Assembly (NCBI GenBank): GCA_025965155.1
Contig: JAOPXN010000084.1
Coordinates: 1-64,000 of the forward strand
DNA: 64,000 nt
Direction of reading: 5' to 3'
Source: Propionibacteriaceae bacterium
GTDB taxonomy: Bacteria; Actinomycetota; Actinomycetes; Propionibacteriales; Propionibacteriaceae
The notes below the pieces were generated by a model, which was not told the origin of the DNA, searched no databases, and saw nothing but the letters and a program-made list of their open reading frames with translations. Below are positions 18,503 to 26,045 of the stretch, one piece after another. How positions within the stretch are numbered: position 1 is the stretch's first letter; the number at the start of each line of letters is the position of its first letter. A program made the translations under genes and the position numbers.

Positions 18503-18763
18503 GTGAAGCGTGAACTTTCCCACGGGACGTCACCGCACCGCGTCGCAGTCCGGATCCAGGAGTCGACCTTGGTCGACATCTGCGACCTGCTGGAAGCGAA
18601 CACCATCGAGGTTGTCGACACCGAGGTGACGTTCACCAAGGTGCTTCCCACCTCCGACCGCCAGACCTGGCGCGGGGAGTTCGGCCACTGGGTCGTCGCG
18701 GACGGTTTCGGGTGGTCCGTGCTGCCTGATGCCAAGCCGGCAGAGTGGGCTCGATCAGCATGA
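18503..18763 (+). CDS. hypothetical protein (86 aa)
   Basis: Not recognised. The GTG-initiated frame encodes a small soluble protein with alternating strand and helix (VAVRIQESTLVDICDLLEAN, IEVVDTEVTFTKVL) and an aromatic C-terminal third (WRGEFGHWVVADGFGWSVLP). The composition is protein-like, unlike the Ser/Arg-rich opposite frame. No clear ribosome site or -10 hexamer precedes GTG 18503, so the exact start is uncertain. It lies 64 bp upstream of the M15 peptidase gene on the same strand. Confidence 0.5.
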   Translation: MKRELSHGTSPHRVAVRIQESTLVDICDLLEANTIEVVDTEVTFTKVLPTSDRQTWRGEFGHWVVADGFGWSVLPDAKPAEWARSA

Positions 18764-18827
18764 CCGGCTGGGCGGTGTCGGCGTGTGAATGCCACCCGAC
18801 GAGCCCGATCTGTGGTTTCTTGGTCTG

Positions 18828-20330
18828 ATGAGAGCGCTCACGGTAGCGGCTTCCGCCGGACTCATCGCCGCCCTGACCATCCCGGTGAGCGCGTACGCCG
18901 ATCCGCTGCCCAGCCCGAGCGTGTCCTCGACCACGCCGTCGAGCGGATCAACAACGGCCACTCCCAGCAGTACGGCCGAGACGGAATCTCCTCCACCGAC
19001 AGCTGGCACCGAGTCGACGTCGCCGACCTCGGAAGAGTCCCCCACCGCGACCTCAACGGCGACCGCGACCGCCAAGCCGGAAGCATCCCGCACCTCGGAG
19101 GCATCGAGGCCTACGCCGGCCAAGACGCCGCAGCGCGACCAAGCGACGCCGCCGGCGGCCATCACCTTGTCGATCAGCGCCGGTGGGACCCCGCAGCCGG
19201 GCAGGTACTTCGAAGACATCGGCTACTACGCGATTCGCGGCACCACCGCGGCGGCGACCAGCGGCCAGCGGGTGGAGATCTACTGGTACAGCGTCAGGGC
19301 CAAGAAATGGCAGCGGTCCGTCGAGCTGAGGACCACGGCCGGCGGACGCTACTCCCACAACCAGCCGGTGGGCCACGCCCAGTCGGATCTGCGCTTCGTC
19401 GCCACCCTCGGTGGTGCGCCGGGCGTCAGCGGTGTCCGGTCCAGTAGGCAGGTCAGCGTTGACGTCGCCGACGCCTCCGTCGTCCTGACCCGACCGGTGA
19501 AGTCCATCGACTCACTGAAGAACCCCACGCTCAGCGGCTACGTCATGCCGGCCCGCCCCGGCGTCAGGATCAACCTGGACGTCCGCCGGCCAAGCGGTGC
19601 GTACCGCGGTGTGAGCACAGTGACTACTGATACCAAGGGCCGGTTCTCCGGCTCGCTCTCCTACGGCAGAGGCAACCTGGCCACGTACACCGTCCGTAGC
19701 TCCTACAAGGCCGCCAACCGTGACCGGTGGGAGAAGAGCGCGACGCACAAGATCACCCGGGCTGCGGTGCTGAACGCCGAGATCACCAGGACAGCCGCCG
19801 CCGAGGTGGCCAAGACCTACCGCCGGGGTTGCCCGGTGGGACCCTCCAAGCTGCGTACGGTCACGATGAACTTCTACGGCCGGGACCGCAAGATGCACCG
19901 CGGCGTGATCATCGTGCGGTCCGACCTGAACTCGGAGGTGATCCGCGGCTTCAACTCCGCCCTCACCCACCGGTTCCCGATCGCGAAGATGAACAATCCG
20001 AACGTGTACGCCGGCAACGATCCCCGGCAGATGGAGGCCAACAACACCAGCGGGTTCAACTGCCGCAAGGTGGTCGGCAACCCGTACGCCCAGTCGCCGC
20101 ATTCCTACGGCATCGCGGTCGATGTCACGCCGGTGCAGAACCCGTTCCGGGACCGCAACGGCAAGTGGTGGCCGAGCAACGGCAGGTCCTACATCGACCG
20201 GTCCCCCCGCCGCTTCGGGATGCTGACCAGGGGCTCGTATCTCACCAGGCAGCTTGCTGCGGACGGCTTCTTCTGGGGCGGCCGGTGGAGTCCGGGCCGG
20301 GACTACCAGCACTTCGAGTACGACAGATGA
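18828..20330 (+). CDS. secreted M15-family peptidase with Ser/Thr/Pro-rich linker
   Basis: A 500-aa exported protein, probably a D-Ala-D-Ala carboxypeptidase or L-Ala-D-Glu peptidase acting on peptidoglycan. A signal peptide (MRALTVAASAGLIAALTIPV, cleavage after AYA) leads into about 110 residues rich in Ser, Thr, Pro and Ala, then beta-sandwich-like repeats. The C-terminal M15 domain carries the zinc ligands His425 and Asp432 (SPHSYGIAVD) and His495 (DYQHFEYD). The frame is open to 18789, but ATG 18828 begins a clean signal peptide. The Thr/Pro-rich linker could be glycosylated or span the wall. A lipoprotein gene follows after 28 bp. Confidence 0.88.
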   Translation: MRALTVAASAGLIAALTIPVSAYADPLPSPSVSSTTPSSGSTTATPSSTAETESPPPTAGTESTSPTSEESPTATSTATATAKPEASRTSEASRPTPAKTPQRDQATPPAAITLSISAGGTPQPGRYFEDIGYYAIRGTTAAATSGQRVEIYWYSVRAKKWQRSVELRTTAGGRYSHNQPVGHAQSDLRFVATLGGAPGVSGVRSSRQVSVDVADASVVLTRPVKSIDSLKNPTLSGYVMPARPGVRINLDVRRPSGAYRGVSTVTTDTKGRFSGSLSYGRGNLATYTVRSSYKAANRDRWEKSATHKITRAAVLNAEITRTAAAEVAKTYRRGCPVGPSKLRTVTMNFYGRDRKMHRGVIIVRSDLNSEVIRGFNSALTHRFPIAKMNNPNVYAGNDPRQMEANNTSGFNCRKVVGNPYAQSPHSYGIAVDVTPVQNPFRDRNGKWWPSNGRSYIDRSPRRFGMLTRGSYLTRQLAADGFFWGGRWSPGRDYQHFEYDR

Positions 20331-20358
20331 CCCGAGGTGGACCGATCAGTTGATCTCG

Positions 20359-21132
20359 ATGACGTCGACGCCGCGACTGAGGGGCCGCTGGGCGAGCATC
20401 GCAGCTACCGGGTGCCTTGCCTTCGCCGCCTGCTCCACCTCCGCTCCTGCCCCGCCGACCCCTCCCACGACGCCCGCAACAGCCGCGACGACGGTGCGGC
20501 CGGACCCGACCGCATCCCCGCCCACCGCACCCGAGTCCACCGTGGCTGAGCCGACCAGCACCAACACCCTGCCGCCGCCACCACGGCCCAGCCGGCCGGC
20601 GCCGTCCACCGCCGGCCGCCTGACGTCCAAGTCACTCCCGGTCCCCGCCGGCTGGCATCCGGTGACACGCAAGGGTGGCGCAGAAGAGGGGTACCAGGGC
20701 AACGGCACCTGGGTGCACCAGCGCGATCCCCGCTACGCGGCCCGGGACGCGATCACCATCGGCTGCGCCGACGTCAGCCGCGACGACTATTCAGACCCTG
20801 TCGCCGCGCTGGAGGGAACCTACGAGAGCCCGGCCGGCGACCCGGGGATCGGACTGGTGCTGCAGTTCGGCACGACGGACGCCGCCAAGGGTTACTACGC
20901 TCGCTATGTTCAGCAGGTCTCGGCCTGTACTAGCGAAGACGGCCCGGTGGTCGCCGAGGTCATCCCGTCCGACCAGGGCCTGATTGACCGCCGCAGCTAC
21001 CCCGACGGCGACTGGACCGAGGTGGCGGCACTGAGACGCAGCCGGGTGACCCTTGTGATCCTGACCGATCCCGGCCACAAGATCAGCACCGCAGCGGCCG
21101 AGCGGCTGCTCGCCGCCACCACCTCGGGCTGA
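20359..21132 (+). CDS. putative lipoprotein with Pro/Thr-rich linker
   Basis: A 257-aa exported protein. The N-terminus (MTSTPRLRGRWASIAATGCL) leads to a weak lipobox FAAC at about residue 28. A ~75-residue Pro/Thr/Ala linker follows, then a globular C-terminal domain (about 105-257) with WHPVTRKGGAEEGYQ, TIGCADVSRDD and AAKGYYARYVQQVSACTSEDG. No family is recognised; the globular part has paired cysteines that may form a disulfide. It is probably co-transcribed with the upstream M15 peptidase, and it converges on the RNB gene. Confidence 0.65.
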   Translation: MTSTPRLRGRWASIAATGCLAFAACSTSAPAPPTPPTTPATAATTVRPDPTASPPTAPESTVAEPTSTNTLPPPPRPSRPAPSTAGRLTSKSLPVPAGWHPVTRKGGAEEGYQGNGTWVHQRDPRYAARDAITIGCADVSRDDYSDPVAALEGTYESPAGDPGIGLVLQFGTTDAAKGYYARYVQQVSACTSEDGPVVAEVIPSDQGLIDRRSYPDGDWTEVAALRRSRVTLVILTDPGHKISTAAAERLLAATTSG

Positions 21133-21166
21133 GCTGGCCGGACCTCAAGGTGCGCCTGCCGCGCCG

Positions 21167-22594
21167 TCAGGCCAGCGCGAACTGGACGGCACCGTCCTTC
21201 GGGTCGGCGGACTCCAGCCGGACCCGGGCTTCGTGCCCCAACGGAAGATCGGCACCGATGATCTTGGCCTCGACCGCCGGGTCCGCAATCACCACCGAAC
21301 CGCGCGTCTTGGCCCGGTCCACCTCGATCACCGTGCCGGTGAAGGTCTCCCCTACCCGGTTCTGCAGCAGGTGCACCTCCACGAGGTCGATGATCGCGCG
21401 CTCGTACTGCTTTGCCCGCTGCTCTGAACGGGCCATTTCCGCTGGCAGTGCGTCCAGCGCAGTCAGCACCCACGACGGGATGGGCTGGTTGGCGCAGAGC
21501 GCCAGACAGATCTCCCCCGCGTACCGGTCGACCAGCCTCCGCAACGGCGCCGTGGTGTGTGCATACTCGATCGCCAACGCAGCATGCTCGACATCCTCCG
21601 GGATGCCGCCGCTGAAGGCGCGGTAGCCCGCGCCGCGGAACAACGTCGTGCACGCGTTCAGCATCGCCGCGTGGTCGCCTCGACCCGGGTCGAGGCTCCG
21701 GACGAACTCCGGGTAGTCCAGCTCAGGCGGCCAGAAGAGATGCAGCGCCTTGGCGGTCTGGTGCAGTCGCCGCAGTGAGACATTGTCGGCCGGCGGCAGC
21801 GTCCGCAGGATCCCCACCTGGCCGTACATCATCATGTCCGCCGCCACCATCCCGGTCAGCAGCGAGATCTGCGCGTTCCAGCCTTCGACCGGCAGCGGTG
21901 AACGAAACTTCAGCGACCACTGCGGTCCGCCGGTGTTGATCTGCTGCTCCGGGATCGGCAGGCTGACCCCGCCACGGTCGCGCTCCCGCTGCTCCCGCCA
22001 GGAGCCGACGATCTTCAGCAGTTCGAGTGTCTCTCTGGGCGATCCCCCGTCGATCTCGGCCTGCGCCTGCTCGTAGGTCAGCTGTGCGCGGCTGCGTACC
22101 TTCGCCCGGCGTACCTGGGCGTCCAGCGTCTGCCCATGCTGATCAAGCCGGATGGTCCAGAGCAGCGCCGGCCGGACCTGGTTGGGGAGCAGGCTTGCGG
22201 CATCCTCGCTCAGTTCCGGCGGGTGCAACGGTGTGCGGCCGTCGGGTGCGTAAAGAGTCTGTCCCCGCCGGTGTGCTTCAAGATCAACATAGTCACCCGG
22301 CGAGACGAAGGCCGCGACGTCGGCGATCGCGTAGGACACCACGAGATCAGTGCCGTCCCGGCCGATGTGCAGAGCCTGGTCAAGATCACGAGCACCGGGC
22401 GGGTCAATAGTGATCAGCTCAAGATCAGTGCGATCGAGGTCGGGCCAACGCGGGTTCGCCGCAGCTTGCCGGGCCGCCTGCGTCACTTCATCAGGGAAGG
22501 CCTCGGGGACCTCGAGCTTGGCGCGGACGGCAGCCAGACCGTCGGAGAGGGCCTGGGGCACATCATTGGGCAGACCGACCTTGCGTGCAGGCAT
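21167..22594 (-). CDS. RNB-domain ribonuclease, short actinobacterial form
   Basis: A 475-aa 3'-5' exoribonuclease-like protein built from an RNB catalytic domain (about 50-370) and a C-terminal S1-like barrel. The N-terminal cold-shock domains of RNase R/RNase II are absent. The catalytic patch reads IDPPGARDLDQAL, keeping Asp64, Asp70 and Asp72, but with Gln73 where E. coli RNase II has its fourth aspartate. ATTAPLRRLVDRY, the RNA-contacting loop, is kept as HTTAPLRRLVDRY. ATG 22594 is supported by TAGGCT at 22601-22606. RNase H and a zinc-ribbon gene lie just upstream on the same strand. Confidence 0.9.
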   Translation of the reverse strand: MPARKVGLPNDVPQALSDGLAAVRAKLEVPEAFPDEVTQAARQAAANPRWPDLDRTDLELITIDPPGARDLDQALHIGRDGTDLVVSYAIADVAAFVSPGDYVDLEAHRRGQTLYAPDGRTPLHPPELSEDAASLLPNQVRPALLWTIRLDQHGQTLDAQVRRAKVRSRAQLTYEQAQAEIDGGSPRETLELLKIVGSWREQRERDRGGVSLPIPEQQINTGGPQWSLKFRSPLPVEGWNAQISLLTGMVAADMMMYGQVGILRTLPPADNVSLRRLHQTAKALHLFWPPELDYPEFVRSLDPGRGDHAAMLNACTTLFRGAGYRAFSGGIPEDVEHAALAIEYAHTTAPLRRLVDRYAGEICLALCANQPIPSWVLTALDALPAEMARSEQRAKQYERAIIDLVEVHLLQNRVGETFTGTVIEVDRAKTRGSVVIADPAVEAKIIGADLPLGHEARVRLESADPKDGAVQFALA

Positions 22595-22600
22595 GTTGAG

Positions 22601-22606
22601 AGCCTA
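22601..22606 (-). promoter_or_regulatory. -10 hexamer of the RNB gene
   Basis: TAGGCT on the minus strand, six bases before ATG 22594. It lies within the 26-bp gap after the RNase H stop, so the RNB gene can be transcribed alone. Confidence 0.4.
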
Positions 22607-22620
22607 CAAGAACGCAACGC

Positions 22621-23118
22621 TCAGACGGCTCGGGTGACTGGTGCCCCGTCCAGCGCTGCGTTGACCAGGGCGTCGGCCGCCTTGTTCTCGGCGCGCGGCA
22701 CCCAGGTCCAGCGCACCTCGGCCGGCCGTAGCTTCGAGGCCTCCAGCGCCAACGGCTTCATGCCGGGATGCTTGATCTTCCAGCGGCCGGCCATCTGCTC
22801 GATCACGAGCTTGGAGTCCATCCGTACCTCCACCGCAGCCTGCGGATCGATCGCCCGGGCCATCTCCAGACCAGCGATCAGACCCGAGTACTCGGCCACG
22901 TTGTTGGTGGTGTGGCCGATCGTGCGGCCCTCCTCCGCCAGCACCGCGCCCGTCTCGGCGTCCCGCACCACAGCGCCGTACGCGGCCGGCCCGGGGTTGC
23001 CGCGGGACCCACCGTCGGCCTCGATGATCAACCGACGACCGGTGCGGGACGGCAGCGCGGACTCCTCGTCGAAGAACCCGGGCCCGTCCTGGACGTCCGT
23101 CGGTCGCCGACCCGCCAT
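22621..23118 (-). CDS. RNase H-fold protein, probable RNase HI
   Basis: A 165-aa protein with the RNase HI active site: Asp35 (EADGGSRGNPGP), Glu76 (NVAEYSGL), Asp101 (VRMDSKLV) and Asp149 (ENKAADAL). It would degrade the RNA strand of RNA:DNA hybrids. In mycobacteria the same fold is fused to a C-terminal CobC-like phosphatase; here the protein ends at the RNase H domain. ATG 23118 overlaps the stop of the zinc-ribbon gene (TGATG), so the two are translationally coupled. This gene order (zinc ribbon then RNase H) matches Rv2229c-Rv2228c. Confidence 0.9.
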   Translation of the reverse strand: MAGRRPTDVQDGPGFFDEESALPSRTGRRLIIEADGGSRGNPGPAAYGAVVRDAETGAVLAEEGRTIGHTTNNVAEYSGLIAGLEMARAIDPQAAVEVRMDSKLVIEQMAGRWKIKHPGMKPLALEASKLRPAEVRWTWVPRAENKAADALVNAALDGAPVTRAV

Positions 23119-23861
23119 CACAGACCAGACTCCGGGGTTCGGATGAGGATCCGGCTGCATTCCTCGCAACGGAGCACCTCGTCGGCCGGTGCCGCGGCGA
23201 ACGCGCGGAGCTCCGCGGCGTTGATCTCTAGCCGGCAGCCGGTGCAGCGGCGCTGCCGCAGCTCCGCTGCGCCGACTCCGCCGTGACTGGCTCGGAGCTT
23301 TTCGTACAGCGCAGCGAGATCAGTCGGGATCCGTGGCGCAAGGGTGCTGCGCTCGGCCTGCTGCTCGACGAGCTCCGCGTCGATGGCGGCTACCTTCTCA
23401 TCGCGCCTGGCCACCAGGTCGGCCATCCCCTCATCGATCTCGGCGACCTGCCGCCGAAGCTCCTCGCGCGTCGCCGTCGCCGTGTCCAGCTGTTCCATCA
23501 GCTCCAGCTCGGCATCCTCGAGGTCTGAGATGCGTCTGCCGAGGTGCTGAACCTCCTCGATCAGGGACGTCAGTGCCTTCGGGTCGGCGACAGTGCCGTC
23601 GGCGATGCGGTGCTCGTTGCGTACCAGCCGGTCGCGGACCGGCTGCAGGTCCGCCTCAGACTTGCTGAGATCGAGCTCCAGGTCCGACACCCTCGTGTCC
23701 GCAGCCACGAGGTCGGCCATCAGTCTGTTCCGGACGGCCGTGCGAGCGTTGATCTCGCCGTGCTCGGGCAGCGTACGGCGCCGATGCTGCAGCTGTGCCA
23801 CTGCGGAGTCAACGGCTTGCAGGTCCAACAGACGTATCTGGGCAGTCGTATCGGCCTTGAT
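23118..23861 (-). CDS. zinc-ribbon coiled-coil protein (Rv2229c family), apparent AUC start
   Basis: A 247-aa protein with a long antiparallel coiled coil (about 20-190) and a C4 zinc ribbon at the end (Cys206/Cys209 and Cys232/Cys235 in numbering from AUC). It resembles the Rv2229c family found beside RNase H; its role is not settled. The annotatable start by usual rules is TTG 23828. However, the homologous N-terminus (K-A-D-x-x-x-Q-x-x-L-L-D-L) continues upstream to codon ATC at 23859-23861. That codon is preceded six bases away by AAGGGAG, with an in-frame TGA just beyond. I therefore call AUC, or a sequencing error of ATG, as the start. Confidence 0.82.
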   Translation of the reverse strand: MKADTTAQIRLLDLQAVDSAVAQLQHRRRTLPEHGEINARTAVRNRLMADLVAADTRVSDLELDLSKSEADLQPVRDRLVRNEHRIADGTVADPKALTSLIEEVQHLGRRISDLEDAELELMEQLDTATATREELRRQVAEIDEGMADLVARRDEKVAAIDAELVEQQAERSTLAPRIPTDLAALYEKLRASHGGVGAAELRQRRCTGCRLEINAAELRAFAAAPADEVLRCEECSRILIRTPESGL

Positions 23862-24186
23862 GGCTTGCTCCCTTCACAGACCAGCGGGTGCTGGACACTC
23901 GAACGCGACCACACTACTTTCCGCGGGCCCTCTGCGTCGCGTCGGCTACGACGCGCCTGCCGAAAGAGTCGCGTCGGTCCGACCGGCCTGCTGAAAGATC
24001 AGCATGGCTTGGCTGCGCCTACTGAAAAGATAAGTTCACAAACCGGCCGTTGAGGTTTGTTAGGGGCGGAATGTTTCCGCGAGAATGATGGTTGTTGCGG
24101 ACAGCGAGTCTTCGCCTCACGCGGGTCACAGGGTAGTGACCGTCCAGTTCTCACCTTCACCCCCCTTCATCTGTCTGAGGATCGTT
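23862..24186. other. 325-bp intergenic region upstream of the exporter gene
   Basis: Between the zinc-ribbon gene and the Bcr/CflA exporter. It holds the divergent promoters, the three 31-bp-spaced repeats, and a locally less GC-rich stretch around 24025-24100 (GATAAGTTCACAAACC, TTTGTTAGG). I see no RNA gene or credible small gene. An in-frame ATG at 24085 would extend the exporter but lacks a coding look. Confidence 0.45.
23955..24030 (+). repeat. three direct repeats with exact 31-bp period
   Basis: GCCTGCCGAAAGA (23955), GCCTGCTGAAAGA (23986) and GCCTACTGAAAAGA (24017) begin exactly 31 bases apart, about three helical turns, in the spacer upstream of the exporter gene. The bases between copies differ. 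Copies on one DNA face suggest protein binding sites; a decayed tandem duplication is the alternative. Confidence 0.5.
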
Positions 24187-25473
24187 ATGACCACTGTGGT
24201 CGAGCCCGCTCTCGAAGCCGGCGTCATTGAGTCGTCGGAGACCGTCGCAGCCCCACCATCGCTGTCCAGCCAGTTCGTTGGACGAAAGTACGTCCAGCTT
24301 GTCCTGGTGCTGGGTGCGTTGAGCGCGATTGGTCCGCTGACCATTGACATGTATCTTCCGGCGCTGCCGCAGCTCACCGAACAGATGCAGGCGACCGCCC
24401 CTCAGGCACAGTTGACCATCACCGGTCTGCTGGTAGGTCTGGGCCTCGGCCAGCTGATCATCGGGCCACTGTCGGACGCTATCGGCCGTCGCCGTCCGCT
24501 GCTCTTCGGGCTCGCCTTCCACGCCCTGATGTCGCTGCTCTGCGTGGTGGCGCCGACCATCACCATGCTGTCGGTGACGCGGAGCCTCCAAGGTGTCGCC
24601 GGTGCAGCGGTCGCGGTGGTGTCGATGGCTATGGTCCGTGACCTGTTCAGCGGGCTCCGGGCGGCCCAGCTCTTGTCCCGGCTGGTCCTGGTGATGGGTG
24701 TCGCGCCGATCCTCGCGCCTTCGCTGGGCAGCGGCCTGCTGAAGTTCACCTCCTGGCAGGGGATCTTCGTGGTGCTGGCCGTAACCGCCGTACTTCTGTT
24801 CGTACTCGCTCTGGTCGCCCTACCCGAGACGCTGCCGCCGAGCCGTCGGGTCTCGGCCCGCCCCAGCCAGTCGCTGCGCTCGTACGGCTTGCTGTTCAAA
24901 GACAAGATCTTCTTGTCGATGGTGGCCGTGGCCAGCCTCATGTTCGCCACCATTTTTGCCTACATCGCCGGTTCGCCGTTCATCCTGCAGGACCTCTACC
25001 AGCTCACCCCCCAGCAGTACGGAATCGCCTTCGGCCTGAACGCGTTCGGCCTGATCCTGATGACCCAGGTCAACCCGGTTCTGGTGAGACGGTACGGGCC
25101 GGTGAAGGTGCTGAGCGGCGCCGTTGCTGTGGCTTTTCTGGCCGGCTTGGCTCTGCTCGCCGTCACCGTCACTGCAGTCGGCGGCCTGGTCGGGATGATG
25201 ATCCCGCTCTGGTTCGTGATCGCCTCGACCGGCCTGTCCTTCCCGAACGCACCGGCCATCGCCTTGAACCGGCACGCCGAGGCGGCTGGAACCGCTGCAG
25301 CGATGTTGGGTTCGGCCCAGTTCCTGATCGGTGGCCTGAGTGGGCCGCTGGTGGGTGCACTGGACAACGGCACTCCGGTTCCGATGGCCGCCGTCATCGT
25401 CGGCACCACCGGCCTGGCCACCGTACTGTTGATCTTTGCCCGGAGCGGGCTGAACTCGATCAGCTACGACTGA
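24187..25473 (+). CDS. MFS multidrug exporter, Bcr/CflA type
   Basis: A 428-aa proton-driven exporter with about 12 transmembrane helices after a 40-residue cytoplasmic N-terminus. The Bcr/CflA hallmarks are IDMYLPALPQL in helix 1 (about 53-63), the loop motif GPLSDAIGRRRPLL (about 94-107), and MAMVRDLFSG in the next loop (about 145-154). ATG 24187 follows GAGGATCGTT, a proper ribosome site, so the message has a leader, unlike many neighbours. The substrate is unknown. The upstream region with 31-bp-spaced repeats suggests specific regulation. It is convergent with a histidine-phosphatase gene, two bases apart. Confidence 0.92.
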   Translation: MTTVVEPALEAGVIESSETVAAPPSLSSQFVGRKYVQLVLVLGALSAIGPLTIDMYLPALPQLTEQMQATAPQAQLTITGLLVGLGLGQLIIGPLSDAIGRRRPLLFGLAFHALMSLLCVVAPTITMLSVTRSLQGVAGAAVAVVSMAMVRDLFSGLRAAQLLSRLVLVMGVAPILAPSLGSGLLKFTSWQGIFVVLAVTAVLLFVLALVALPETLPPSRRVSARPSQSLRSYGLLFKDKIFLSMVAVASLMFATIFAYIAGSPFILQDLYQLTPQQYGIAFGLNAFGLILMTQVNPVLVRRYGPVKVLSGAVAVAFLAGLALLAVTVTAVGGLVGMMIPLWFVIASTGLSFPNAPAIALNRHAEAAGTAAAMLGSAQFLIGGLSGPLVGALDNGTPVPMAAVIVGTTGLATVLLIFARSGLNSISYD

Positions 25474-25475
25474 AC

Positions 25476-26045
25476 TCAGGCGTTCCACTGCTCCAGGGCA
25501 GGGATGCCCTTGGCCTCCCCGAGGATGGAGATAGTGCCGGTGTCCAACGGGAAGCGGGCGCCGAGTGTCAGGTCGAGCTCCAACCAGCACACGGTGAGCG
25601 CCCGCAGAATGTGGCCGTGGGCAAAGCAGATCGCCCGCTCCGCTCCAACGCTGCGGACCCTGTTGATCACCCGGGCCAGCCGGGTTCGAATCTGCCCGGC
25701 CGTTTCGCCGCCGGGGGTGGGGTGGGTCCAGATGGTCCAGTCGGGCACCGACTCCTGGTTCTGCTCGCTGGTGCGGCCCTCGAAGTCGCCGTAGAACCAC
25801 TCGGCCAGGTCCTCGTCCACCTCGGGCGCAAACATGCCGGTGAAGCCGGCGAGCTCAGCGGTCTGCCGGGCCCGCTGCCGTGGGCTGGTCAGTACCAAGC
25901 CAAAATCGGCCGGGTTGAGCCGGTCCGCGAGCCGCCGCGCTTCCTGCTCGCCGTCGGGTGTCAGCGCCAGGTCGGTGACCGAGGTGTGCTGGCCCGCTTT
26001 GCTCCACTCCGTCTGGCCGTGTCGCACCACGTAGAGCCGGGTCAT
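25476..26045 (-). CDS. histidine phosphatase (phosphoglycerate mutase-like) family protein
   Basis: A 189-aa single-domain enzyme. It has the phosphohistidine loop VVRHGQTEW (Arg8, His9), the acid EWFYGDFEG (about 82-90) and the second His in CFAHGHILRAL. The substrate is not evident; family members act on sugar phosphates, phosphoglycerate or alpha-ribazole phosphate. Its ATG overlaps the stop of the upstream acyltransferase-like gene (ATGA), so both belong to one transcript. In mycobacteria an RNase H is fused to such a phosphatase; here the two are separate genes 2.4 kb apart. Confidence 0.9.
   Translation of the reverse strand: MTRLYVVRHGQTEWSKAGQHTSVTDLALTPDGEQEARRLADRLNPADFGLVLTSPRQRARQTAELAGFTGMFAPEVDEDLAEWFYGDFEGRTSEQNQESVPDWTIWTHPTPGGETAGQIRTRLARVINRVRSVGAERAICFAHGHILRALTVCWLELDLTLGARFPLDTGTISILGEAKGIPALEQWNA

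Noticed and set aside
23955-24047. CRISPR-like array
   Set aside because: Only three short, imperfect ~13-bp repeats with 18-bp gaps and no cas genes. Spacing suits protein binding sites instead.
24085-24186. In-frame upstream start of the Bcr/CflA exporter
   Set aside because: The extra 34 residues do not look coding, and ATG 24187 has its own ribosome site GAGG.
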